A stretch of 64,000 nucleotides of DNA, from positions 51,028 to 115,027 of the forward strand of contig NZ_JAHFZG010000011.1 in the NCBI RefSeq assembly GCF_018619475.1, in the 5' to 3' direction. The notes under the pieces are model-generated. The model searched no databases. It was given only the letters and a program-made list of their open reading frames with translations, and was not told the DNA's origin. A program made the position numbers and the translations under genes. Positions 41,580 through 48,390 of this stretch are shown in pieces (the first letter of the stretch is position 1; the number at the start of each line of letters is the position of its first letter). Source of the DNA: Rhodomicrobium sp. Az07. Its GTDB lineage: Bacteria > Pseudomonadota > Alphaproteobacteria > Rhizobiales > Rhodomicrobiaceae.

Positions 41580-42737
41580 ATGCACGATAACGAGGCAGTT
41601 CTGGACCGGAGTACAAGACCGGCCCTCCGCTCCGCCGAGGAGCGCGGGACGCGTCGGCTTGTCGTGTCCGGCGACTGGACGCTCGCGACGCTGCGCGAGG
41701 CACAGGCGGCCGTCGACGGCGTCGAAGCGCCGAACGGCCCCGCTCACGAGATCGACATCGGCGATATGCGGCGGCTCGATACGGCGGGCGCGTTGACGCT
41801 CGTCGGTCTCAGGGATGGCAAGTCCGCCGCCGCAACCGCCGATTTCTCTTCCGCACGCGCTGAACACCGCATCCTTCTCGACGAGATTGCGCGCGCCGCC
41901 CCGGCCTCGTTCGAGCCGCCGCCGCCGCGCGCGGGCGCAGCCGTCGAAACACTCCGCCGCTTCCTCTCCGCCGCAACCGCCATCGGGCGCGACGCCGTCC
42001 GCCTCACCATGTTTCTGGGTGAAACGACCGCAGCCTTGGGCCGCGTCGTCGCGCGACCGAAACGTTTTCGCGTGAAGGCGTTCACCCACCAGCTTCAACA
42101 GACCGGCCTTTCCGCCGTGCCGATCATCGCTCTGGTGAGCTTCCTCATCGGCGGTGTGGTGATGCAGCAGGCCGCTTTCCAGCTTCAGAAGTTCGGCGCG
42201 GAGACAATGTCCATCGACATGCTGGGCATCCTCGCGCTTCGCGAACTGGGGGTGATACTCGCCGCCGTCATGGTCGCGGGGCGCTCGGCCTCAGCGTTCA
42301 CGGCGCAGATCGGCACCATGAAGATGCGCGAAGAGATCGACGCCATGCGCACGCTCGGCATCGATCCCATCGAAACGCTGGTGCTGCCGCGCGTGCTCGC
42401 GCTGATGATCGCGCTGCCGCTTCTGGTTTTCCTGGCCGACGTCATGGCGCTGGCGGGCGGTGCCGTCATGGCGAAGCTTTATCTATCGCTCGACACCGAA
42501 ATGTATCTGCAACGGCTGAACAGCGCCGTGCAGGCGAAGCATCTTTATGTCGGGCTGATCAAGGCTCCCTTCGCCGCGCTCGTCATCGGGCTTGTCGGCT
42601 GTCTGGAGGGCCTGAGCGTTCGCGGAAGCGCGGAGTCGGTCGGCACGCAGGTGACGACGGCGGTGGTGAAGGCCATCTTCCTCGTGCTGGTCCTCGACGC
42701 GGTGTTCGCGATTTTCCTTTCCGCGGCGGGGTTCTGA
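41580..42737 (+). CDS. mlaE: MlaE-family ABC permease with N-terminal STAS domain
   Basis: A 385-residue fusion. Residues ~1-110 resemble a STAS domain (RRLVVSGDWTLATLRE, EIDIGDMRRLDTAGALTLV), while in E. coli the STAS protein MlaB is separate. Residues ~150-385 form the MlaE permease, with GVVMQQAAFQLQKFGAE, LGVILAAVMVAGRSASAFTAQIGTMK and MRTLGIDPIETLVLPR. It would move phospholipids or related lipids between membranes with the downstream ATPase and MCE protein. Confidence 0.9.
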   Translation: MHDNEAVLDRSTRPALRSAEERGTRRLVVSGDWTLATLREAQAAVDGVEAPNGPAHEIDIGDMRRLDTAGALTLVGLRDGKSAAATADFSSARAEHRILLDEIARAAPASFEPPPPRAGAAVETLRRFLSAATAIGRDAVRLTMFLGETTAALGRVVARPKRFRVKAFTHQLQQTGLSAVPIIALVSFLIGGVVMQQAAFQLQKFGAETMSIDMLGILALRELGVILAAVMVAGRSASAFTAQIGTMKMREEIDAMRTLGIDPIETLVLPRVLALMIALPLLVFLADVMALAGGAVMAKLYLSLDTEMYLQRLNSAVQAKHLYVGLIKAPFAALVIGLVGCLEGLSVRGSAESVGTQVTTAVVKAIFLVLVLDAVFAIFLSAAGF

Positions 42738-42738
42738 C

Positions 42739-43533
42739 ATGGCGACACCGCACCTGGACGACGCGCCACAGCACTACGCGATCCGCATTCGCGGGCTGAC
42801 GAAACATTTCGGCAGTCAGCTCATTTTCGAGAATCTGAACCTCGACGTGCGCGCCGGCGAAATCCTCGCCATCGCGGGCGGATCGGGCACCGGCAAATCG
42901 GTGCTGCTTCGCACGATCCTCAAGCTTCTGCCGTTCGAAGCGGGCAGCGTGGAAATTCTCGGCAGCAACTTCGCGTCGCTCTCGAAAACCGAGCGCGTGA
43001 AGGTTGAGCGGCAAGTGGGCGTCCTGTTTCAGGATGGCGCGCTGTTCTCCTCGCTGACCGTGCTTCAGAACGTTCAGGTGCCGATGCGCGAGCATCTGAA
43101 ACTGCCGCAGAAGACCATGGACGCGCTGGCCCTGCTCAAGATCGCGATGGTGGGGCTTCCCCCGAACGCGGCGTACAAATACCCGTCGGAACTGTCCGGC
43201 GGCATGAGGAAGCGCGCGGGGTTGGCGCGTGCGCTCGCGCTCGATCCGCGCATCGTCTTCCTCGACGAGCCGACCTCCGGCCTCGATCCCATCGGCGCGG
43301 CGGCGTTCGACCGGCTCATCCGGAGCCTGCAAAGAACGCTCGGCCTCACCGTGTACATGATCACCCACGACCTCGACAGCATCTTCGCCGTGTGCGACCG
43401 CGTGGCGGTGCTGGCCGACAAGCATATCGTGCGCGAGGGCGCGCCGATGGACCTCGTCCGCGATCCCGGCCATCCGTGGGTGCGGGAGTATTTCTGCGGC
43501 GAGCGCGGCCGACAAATCGCAAAGGCATCCTGA
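42739..43533 (+). CDS. mlaF: MlaF-family ABC transporter ATPase
   Basis: A 264-residue ATPase. Walker A GGSGTGKS is at residues 47-54, the Q-loop LFQDGALFSSLTVLQNV, the signature LSGGMRKRAGLARALAL and Walker B IVFLDEPTSGLDP. All catalytic motifs are intact. It starts one base after the mlaE stop, so the two are coupled. Confidence 0.94.
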   Translation: MATPHLDDAPQHYAIRIRGLTKHFGSQLIFENLNLDVRAGEILAIAGGSGTGKSVLLRTILKLLPFEAGSVEILGSNFASLSKTERVKVERQVGVLFQDGALFSSLTVLQNVQVPMREHLKLPQKTMDALALLKIAMVGLPPNAAYKYPSELSGGMRKRAGLARALALDPRIVFLDEPTSGLDPIGAAAFDRLIRSLQRTLGLTVYMITHDLDSIFAVCDRVAVLADKHIVREGAPMDLVRDPGHPWVREYFCGERGRQIAKAS

Positions 43534-43534
43534 G

Positions 43535-44470
43535 ATGGAAACACGGGCAAACTACCTCATCGTCGGCGTCTTCGTCCTCGGACTGATCGCGGCGCTGCTC
43601 GGCTTCATCTACTGGATGAAGCATGACGCCGACGGCGGCGGCGGCAAGGAATATCACGTGATCCTCGAAGGCTCGGTTCAAGGCATCACGGTTGCCTCTC
43701 CCGTGATGTTCAACGGCATCCGCTACGGAGCGGTGCGCAAGATCGAGTTGGTGCCCGAGGATACGCGGAAGGTGCGCATCCTGATTTCGGTCAGGCAGAA
43801 CACGCCGGTTCGCACCAACAGCCACGCACGCATCTCGCAGCAGGGGCTTGCGGGATGGGTCGCGATGGAAATCACGCCCGGCACGCCCGACATGCCGATG
43901 CTTCAGGCGAAGCCCGGGGAGACTATTCCCGTGATCCTTGCCGATCCGGGCGCGTCCGGCTCGCTGTTCGCGGGGGTTTCCGACGCGGCCGGTCAGGCAA
44001 GCGCGCTCGCGGTGCGGCTCAACAACCTGATCGCGAACAATGAAGCCTCGCTCCGGCGCACCATCGCCAACCTTGAGGCTTTCACGGCGACCGTCGCGGA
44101 GCATAGGGGCGAGGTGGGCGAGATCGTCAAGAACGTGCGCGATGTGTCGGCGCGATTGAACGACGTCACGGCGAAAATCGACACAGCCGTGGATCGACTG
44201 GCCGGATCGGCTTCCGATCACCCCGATTCTGTTGTGTCGCAGGTGCAACAGGCGGCAGCTTCTTTTCGCCAGCTTTCGGAGAAACTCGACAAGACGCTCG
44301 GCGACAGGTCGGGCCCGATCACGGCCCAGGCTGAACGCTCGTTGCGCGAATTCGAGCTTTTTGCCAAGGACGGCAGGCGCTTGGCGGACAGCCTGGATCG
44401 GGTGGTCCAGAAACTCGATCGCAATCCGACGGGCTTTTTGCTTGGCGGTCAGCAGTCGCCCAAATACTAG
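43535..44470 (+). CDS. mlaD: MlaD/MCE-domain lipid-binding protein
   Basis: A 311-residue inner-membrane-anchored MCE protein. An N-terminal helix (NYLIVGVFVLGLIAALLGFIYWM) precedes the MCE domain, roughly 38-115, with VILEGSVQGITVASPVMFNGIRYGAV. The long C-terminal part is predicted helical/coiled-coil (FRQLSEKLDKTLGD, SLREFELFAKDGRRLADSLDRVVQKL), typical of MCE proteins that build a periplasmic bridge. Begins one base after mlaF stops. Confidence 0.92.
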   Translation: METRANYLIVGVFVLGLIAALLGFIYWMKHDADGGGGKEYHVILEGSVQGITVASPVMFNGIRYGAVRKIELVPEDTRKVRILISVRQNTPVRTNSHARISQQGLAGWVAMEITPGTPDMPMLQAKPGETIPVILADPGASGSLFAGVSDAAGQASALAVRLNNLIANNEASLRRTIANLEAFTATVAEHRGEVGEIVKNVRDVSARLNDVTAKIDTAVDRLAGSASDHPDSVVSQVQQAAASFRQLSEKLDKTLGDRSGPITAQAERSLREFELFAKDGRRLADSLDRVVQKLDRNPTGFLLGGQQSPKY

Positions 44471-44481
44471 AGCCCGTTCCG

Positions 44482-44504
44482 ATCTGATTGAATTGCAATC
44501 AGAT
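44482..44504. repeat. Short palindrome after mlaD
   Basis: Arms ATCTGATTG (44482-44490) and CAATCAGAT (44496-44504), loop AATTG. It is preceded by AGAGCCCGTTCCG, a pattern I associate with dispersed intergenic repeats in Hyphomicrobiales. It could terminate the mla transcript. Confidence 0.6.
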
Positions 44505-44566
44505 GGGTAAAACGGTCTCTTCTTGACTATTAGAGACGGATTTACCGATGGACCCGGGTCAAGCGG

Positions 44567-44631
44567 AGCGAATTTGACATTTGAGTCCCGGTTGCCGCGA
44601 TCTCCCGCTCAAATGTCAAATTCAAAAGCTC
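44567..44631. repeat. Palindromic intergenic repeat, copy 2
   Basis: Arms GAATTTGACATTTGAG (44570-44585) and CTCAAATGTCAAATTC (44608-44623) form a perfect 16-bp inverted repeat with a 22-nt loop. It matches copy 1 at 7125-7188 closely, including flanks AGCG and AAAAGCTC. The only marked differences lie in the loop and the outer end of the right arm. Confidence 0.88.
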
Positions 44632-44901
44632 TGATAAATTCGGTAAGTTGCTAATGATCCTTTGATTCCGATGTTTGCCCCAGGTGCAACAGACGGATGC
44701 AAATGTCGGGATCGGACCACTGGAGCTTCGTTTTGCGCTTCCTGGAAACACGGACAAAGCTCTATACATCTGTTTCGTCGCGTTTTCTTAACGCGATCGG
44801 TATCGTGCAGAAGCGCTTCCGGGATTGCAGGAAATTGAACCATTGAAGCGGGCGCTGTCGCTTATATTCGGTAGGGCGAATCGAGAGGGGCATTGGGCAT
44901 C

Positions 44902-45498
44902 ATGCGATTGATGCGTGAGATAGCCGCCATTGCGGTGGCGGGGATGTTGAGCGGGTGTGCCGTGGGCGGGCTCGTTGGCGCCTCCGCGCCTGCGACATTC
45001 GACCTTGAGGCGCCGCAGGTGGAGCGGATGCGCGCTCGCGGCATTCAGATCACCGTTTACCCACCGGTCGCGGTCAAGACCATCGACACGGTGGAAATCC
45101 TCGTAAAGGGCGGGAACGGCCGCGTCGCTTACTTTTCCGGTGCGGCCTGGGGAGACCGGCTCCCCGCGCTGTTTCAGGCACGGCTCGTCGAAACGCTTGC
45201 CAATTCCGGCGCCTTTCGCGCGGTGCTCACCAATCAGGACCGCGTGACGGGCGATCTGTCCCTGGCGATCGAAATCCGCGATTTTCAGGTTGATGCCACC
45301 TCCGGCGCCGCGGAAGCCGTGGTCGATGTCTACGTGAAACTCGTGGATGAGCGGACCACCTCCATCGTCACGACGAAGCGCTTCCTCGCGCGGGTGCCCG
45401 CCGCTGGGTCCGATCCGAACGCCGGCATTCATGCTTTGAATGTCGCATTCCAGCAGGTGGCCGTCGAAATCACCAAATGGATTGCGCGCCGCGGCTGA
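44902..45498 (+). CDS. ABC-type transport auxiliary lipoprotein (PqiC/YmbA-like)
   Basis: A 198-residue lipoprotein with a type II signal peptide: MRLMREIAAIAVAGMLSGC, lipobox LSGC and lipid-modified cysteine at residue 19. The mature domain (ITVYPPVAVKTIDTVEILV, YFSGAAWGDRLPALFQARLVETLANSG) fits the ABC-type transport auxiliary lipoprotein family, outer-membrane partners of MCE systems. It probably serves the mlaEFD genes upstream despite a 430-bp gap. A TTG start 9 nt upstream is possible. Confidence 0.82.
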   Translation: MRLMREIAAIAVAGMLSGCAVGGLVGASAPATFDLEAPQVERMRARGIQITVYPPVAVKTIDTVEILVKGGNGRVAYFSGAAWGDRLPALFQARLVETLANSGAFRAVLTNQDRVTGDLSLAIEIRDFQVDATSGAAEAVVDVYVKLVDERTTSIVTTKRFLARVPAAGSDPNAGIHALNVAFQQVAVEITKWIARRG

Positions 45499-45579
45499 TC
45501 CGAGCGAGAGCCGTGCAATGTGGTCGGCGTCTTGTTGCGTTTGCGATGCGAGCGCGCGCTGTAGCGCCGCCGGGTCCGG

Positions 45580-46200
45580 CTATGGGATGCCGATGCAAAT
45601 CGTCTTTTCGAAAGACGGCAGCTTTTTCAATCTCTCGTAATAGCGAGTAACGTGGGGCAGGTTCGGGCGACGCAGGGGAAGGTTGAGCCAGCGATGCACC
45701 GCCATGCCCAGCGCGCTGTCGGCGATTGTTATTTCCGCCCCCGCGACATACGCGCCTGTTTTTTCCAGCCGATTGTCGAGAATCGCAAACAGCCGGTTTG
45801 CTTCGGCCTCGCGTTCCGCCGCATCGCGATCCGCGAACTCACCGACCTTGAGAAAATGTCGCATGAAGAGTGCCCGAAGCGCGGGCGAAACGTGGTCCAG
45901 CTTCCAGTCGAGCCACTGATCCACAAGCGAGCGGCTTTGCAAATCGCCGGGATAATAGCCGGGCGGCCCGTATTTTGCGGCGAGATAGCGCAGAATAGCG
46001 TGACTTTCCCACAATGTGAACGACTCGTCCTTGAGCACCGGCACCAGGCCGTTCGGATTGATATCCAGAAATTCGCGCGTATTCGTCGGTCTGAATGCAC
46101 GTCCGTAATCGATACGGCGATACGGAATGCCGGCATCTTCCATAAAGAAAAGCACCTTCCTGACATTCCACGCTGTCGGGCGTCCGTAAATCTCGATCAC
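45580..46200 (-). CDS. Glutathione S-transferase family protein
   Basis: A 206-residue protein with an N-terminal thioredoxin-fold domain (IEIYGRPTAWNVRKVLFFMEDAG, NPNGLVPVLKDESFTLWESHAILRYLAAKYG) and a C-terminal helical domain ending RPNLPHVTRYYERLKKLPSFEK. The NGLVPVL cis-Pro and ESHAI glutathione contacts are intact. I prefer the GTG at 46200 because GAGGAG lies about ten bases upstream; an ATG 33 nt earlier has no such site. Substrate unknown. Confidence 0.87.
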   Translation of the reverse strand: MIEIYGRPTAWNVRKVLFFMEDAGIPYRRIDYGRAFRPTNTREFLDINPNGLVPVLKDESFTLWESHAILRYLAAKYGPPGYYPGDLQSRSLVDQWLDWKLDHVSPALRALFMRHFLKVGEFADRDAAEREAEANRLFAILDNRLEKTGAYVAGAEITIADSALGMAVHRWLNLPLRRPNLPHVTRYYERLKKLPSFEKTICIGIP

Positions 46201-46365
46201 TGCTTGCTCCTCAAGGCGCGATCCGACCGTCAAACTTTTCAGGCTTCCGTCAAACTACGAGGCGAAGGCACGGTTTTTCTCTGCATCGCGAAACATCACT
46301 ATACTTGGAGCCCTAGATTAATTCTTTTTTTACGTGCGTTCTCAAGGCTTAAGGGACCTCTGAGC

Positions 46366-46383
46366 TTGTGGCAGATTGACACA
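46366..46383 (+). promoter_or_regulatory. Imperfect PpsR-like or other regulator site upstream of pucB1
   Basis: TTGTG and CACAA arms flank a 9-bp spacer (TTGTGGCAGATTGACACAA). Spacing differs by one base from TGT-N12-ACA, so PpsR binding is uncertain. It lies 14 bp upstream of a perfect box. Confidence 0.35.
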
Positions 46384-46397
46384 AATCCCGCTTTTTC

Positions 46398-46415
46398 TGT
46401 CAATTCTCATTGACA
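46398..46415 (+). promoter_or_regulatory. PpsR/CrtJ box at the pucB1 promoter
   Basis: TGTCAATTCTCATTGACA is a perfect TGT-N12-ACA palindrome, including the inner C/G. PpsR (CrtJ) represses photosynthesis genes aerobically by binding such sites in other purple bacteria. The right half overlaps the predicted -35 box. Confidence 0.8.
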
Positions 46416-46437
46416 CCAAATGCCTCTGGAATATGGT
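46410..46437 (+). promoter_or_regulatory. Predicted pucB1A1 sigma70 promoter
   Basis: TTGACA (46410-46415), a 16-bp spacer, then TATGGT (46432-46437). The perfect -35 lies inside the PpsR box, so repressor and polymerase would compete. Confidence 0.55.
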
Positions 46438-46498
46438 CAAGCCGTAGAGCCGCACGCGGCCCTCACAGAGAAAAACCTGATCCTCGAAGGAGTTACAC

Positions 46499-46651
46499 AT
46501 GGCTGACCCAAATAAGGTTTATCCGACCGGTTTGACGCTTGCTGAAGCCGAAGAGCTGCACGGCTACGTCATCAACGGCACGCGCGTGTTCGGCGCCGTT
46601 GCGCTCGTTGCGCATTTCCTTGCGTATGCTTTCACGCCTTGGCTTCACTAA
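46499..46651 (+). CDS. pucB: LH2 light-harvesting beta subunit, copy 1
   Basis: A 50-residue B800-850 antenna polypeptide spanning the inner membrane once. It opens [20 protein letters not shown], then [24 protein letters not shown], and ends TPWLH. His39 is the expected axial ligand of a B850 bacteriochlorophyll; His21 sits in the polar N-terminal segment conserved in LH2 beta chains. GAAGGAG precedes the ATG. pucA1 follows 28 nt downstream. Confidence 0.95.
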   Translation: MADPNKVYPTGLTLAEAEELHGYVINGTRVFGAVALVAHFLAYAFTPWLH

Positions 46652-46679
46652 TAACTCTTAGCAAACTGGAGAGCTCAAA

Positions 46680-46877
46680 ATGGCTGATACTGATGGTCAA
46701 CATGGCATCTGGCTGGTCGTCCCCCCGAAGGTCGGTCTCCCGCTGCTTCTCGGCACCGTGACACTCATCGCTATCCTCGTCCACGCCGCGCTGATCGGTC
46801 ACACGACCTGGTTCCCGAAGTACTGGAACGGCTCGGCTGCGAAGGTTGCGGCGATCGAAACTTCCATCGTGAAGTAA
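46680..46877 (+). CDS. pucA: LH2 light-harvesting alpha subunit, copy 1
   Basis: A 65-residue antenna polypeptide. The membrane core [20 protein letters not shown] leads to His35, the B850 ligand in AILVHAAL. Tyr48 and Trp49 (WFPKYWNG) align with the alpha-44/45 hydrogen-bonding residues typical of B850 rather than B820 forms. The N-terminus MADTDGQHG is about four residues longer than in common LH2 alpha chains, which matters because the first Met normally ligates B800. Confidence 0.95.
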   Translation: MADTDGQHGIWLVVPPKVGLPLLLGTVTLIAILVHAALIGHTTWFPKYWNGSAAKVAAIETSIVK

Positions 46878-47025
46878 GTTCGCTTGACGCCGTCTGGCGG
46901 GTTTTGCGGCTGCCATCGAGTGGCCGCATCCACGTCAGGCGGCGTTTTCGATTTCATAGCCTGCGCAGCAGCGTCGCTTCTTCTGCACGCAGGCGCCATT
47001 GTTTACAGGCCGGGCAGAGCCATGA

Positions 47026-47142
47026 CAGGCAGCGCGGCATTATTTTTGTCGGAAGTTCCCCTGGCCCCCGGACATGCTCGGCTACGAGTCCGAGCACGAC
47101 GCCATCAACGTCTACCTCAAAAATGCCGTCGTTTGGCTTTAG
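47026..47142 (+). pseudogene. Possible gene remnant between puc operons
   Basis: An open stretch with no start or ribosome-binding site reads CRKFPWPPDMLGYESEHDA then INVYLKNAVVWL and a stop. Its composition looks protein-like, more than its neighbours do. I do not recognise the family; it could also be chance. Confidence 0.25.
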
Positions 47143-47410
47143 AAGTGGCGGTCGGCTCAGGCAAGAGTCAAAAGGGCCTGCCAGTCGCGTTTCGCTTTTA
47201 ATATCAATTGCTGCAACACGCGTGATTCACAGTTTCTCACCAACGTAATCTCGCCCTGACTAAAGAAGAACTACGTATTTTTTCTATCGTTACTTAATTG
47301 ATCGAACGGCATGTTGCGCTTCGTCAGTTTATCCGCGACTTTTTGCGCCGCTCGCCCCGTTTTCTAGCTAAACCAACCTTGCGTCATAATGCCCCAAAGC
47401 CAATTACGCC

Positions 47411-47428
47411 TGTCAAATCCGGTTGACG
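47411..47428 (+). promoter_or_regulatory. PpsR/CrtJ box 1 at the pucB2 promoter
   Basis: TGTCAAATCCGGTTGACG matches TGT-N12-ACA except for the last base. It overlaps the predicted -35 (TTGACG, 47423-47428). Confidence 0.7.
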
Positions 47429-47450
47429 CATGCGATTGTCAGCATATGCT
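47423..47450 (+). promoter_or_regulatory. Predicted pucB2A2 sigma70 promoter
   Basis: TTGACG (47423-47428), 16-bp spacer, TATGCT (47445-47450). Both boxes are covered by PpsR-type palindromes. Confidence 0.5.
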
Positions 47451-47454
47451 TACA
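47437..47454 (+). promoter_or_regulatory. PpsR/CrtJ box 2 at the pucB2 promoter
   Basis: TGTCAGCATATGCTTACA is a perfect TGT-N12-ACA site, 8 bp from box 1. The tandem 8-bp spacing fits cooperative PpsR binding described in other purple bacteria. It covers the predicted -10. Confidence 0.78.
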
Positions 47455-47558
47455 CCCGAGCTGCCATAATAATACGTCCGCTCGACAGGCAGCTTGTGAG
47501 CACCCGCGTGCGGGTTCCAGCACGAAAAACCAGCAGGTCCTTTTAAGGAGGTACTATC

Positions 47559-47711
47559 ATGGCTGATCCGGTGAAGGTTTATCCGACGGGTCTTACCTTG
47601 GCGGAAGCCGAGGAGTTGCATGGCCACGTCATCAACGGCACTCGCGTGTTCGGCGCGATTGCGGTCGTGGCGCACATCCTGGCCTACGTCTACACCCCTT
47701 GGCTCCACTAA
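47559..47711 (+). CDS. pucB: LH2 light-harvesting beta subunit, copy 2
   Basis: A 50-residue LH2 beta chain, near-identical to copy 1 at the N-terminus ([20 protein letters not shown]). Differences fall mainly in the membrane span: [31 protein letters not shown]. His39 is kept. A strong AAGGAGG precedes the ATG by seven bases, a better site than in copy 1. Confidence 0.95.
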   Translation: MADPVKVYPTGLTLAEAEELHGHVINGTRVFGAIAVVAHILAYVYTPWLH

Positions 47712-47743
47712 TCTCTCTCATCCACTAATTAGGAGAATTCACT

Positions 47744-47941
47744 ATGGCTGATACTGATGGCCAAGCCGGCATCTGGCTCGTCGTCCCCCCGAAGGTTGGT
47801 CTCCCCCTCCTTCTCGGCACCGTTGCTCTGATCGCGATCCTCGTGCACGCCGCGCTGGTCGGTCACACGAGCTGGTTCCCGAAGTACTGGAACGGCGCCG
47901 CTGCGAAGACCGCTTCGATCGAAACCTCGGTCGTGCGTTAA
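47744..47941 (+). CDS. pucA: LH2 light-harvesting alpha subunit, copy 2
   Basis: A 65-residue LH2 alpha chain. It differs from copy 1 at about ten positions, including H8A near the N-terminus and the C-terminal IETSVVR. His35, Tyr48 and Trp49 are conserved, so B850 absorption is expected for both. The extended N-terminus MADTDGQAG is shared. Confidence 0.95.
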   Translation: MADTDGQAGIWLVVPPKVGLPLLLGTVALIAILVHAALVGHTSWFPKYWNGAAAKTASIETSVVR

Positions 47942-48390
47942 TTCGCTTCGTCTCGCCGCCCGTCCTAGCGGCTCGGATCCTTCGGGGTCTTGGGCCTGCT
48001 CTCGCACGGGTTTAGCGAGGCGGCACTTTTCGGCGTCTCCCGTCCGCGGGAGACATCGAACGGCTTGCCGGGGCGACCGGACGCCGTCGAAGCCGGAAGT
48101 TATAAGCCTGCGCGCGGCCCGCAAGGCTGCTGTCGCGCAGGCTGCCGTTGGAGACACGGCAGTTTGAGGGTAAGCAAGCCGCTCTTGCGGCAATCCAGCG
48201 CAACTTTCGCGGCCGAATGGCCAAGAGGCGGACTGGGCACGACACGGTCAGGAAAAGCGGTGCGAAGGCGAAGGGGTCGTCTTGCAGCGCTTTTGGGGCG
48301 TTTCTGAAATCAGCGCTACTTTCCGGTCGCATATTCGGCGAAGGTTTTCCCGAGGCCATAAAGGCCCCTTCAGTTGGAGTTGCTTGATCG
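47942..48390. other. Gap between pucA2 and pucC
   Basis: About 450 bases without a supported gene. An 8-bp hairpin GTCTCCCG / CGGGAGAC (48035-48054, loop TCCG) lies here and may attenuate read-through from the abundant pucBA message into pucC. No PpsR-type box was seen just upstream of pucC. Confidence 0.45.

Larger units (their letters stand above)
44471..44901. other. Repeat-bearing gap inside the lipid-transport locus
   Basis: About 430 bases without a gene. The left part holds two palindromic elements (44482-44504 and 44567-44631). The remainder shows no recognisable gene and leads to the lipoprotein gene. Confidence 0.6.
46878..47558. other. Region between the two puc operons
   Basis: About 680 bases. 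The left part may contain a weak CGCC/GGCG hairpin after pucA1. A frame at 47026-47142 encodes a fragment that looks like a decayed gene end. The right 150 bases hold the pucB2 promoter with two PpsR boxes. No intact gene seen. Confidence 0.5.
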
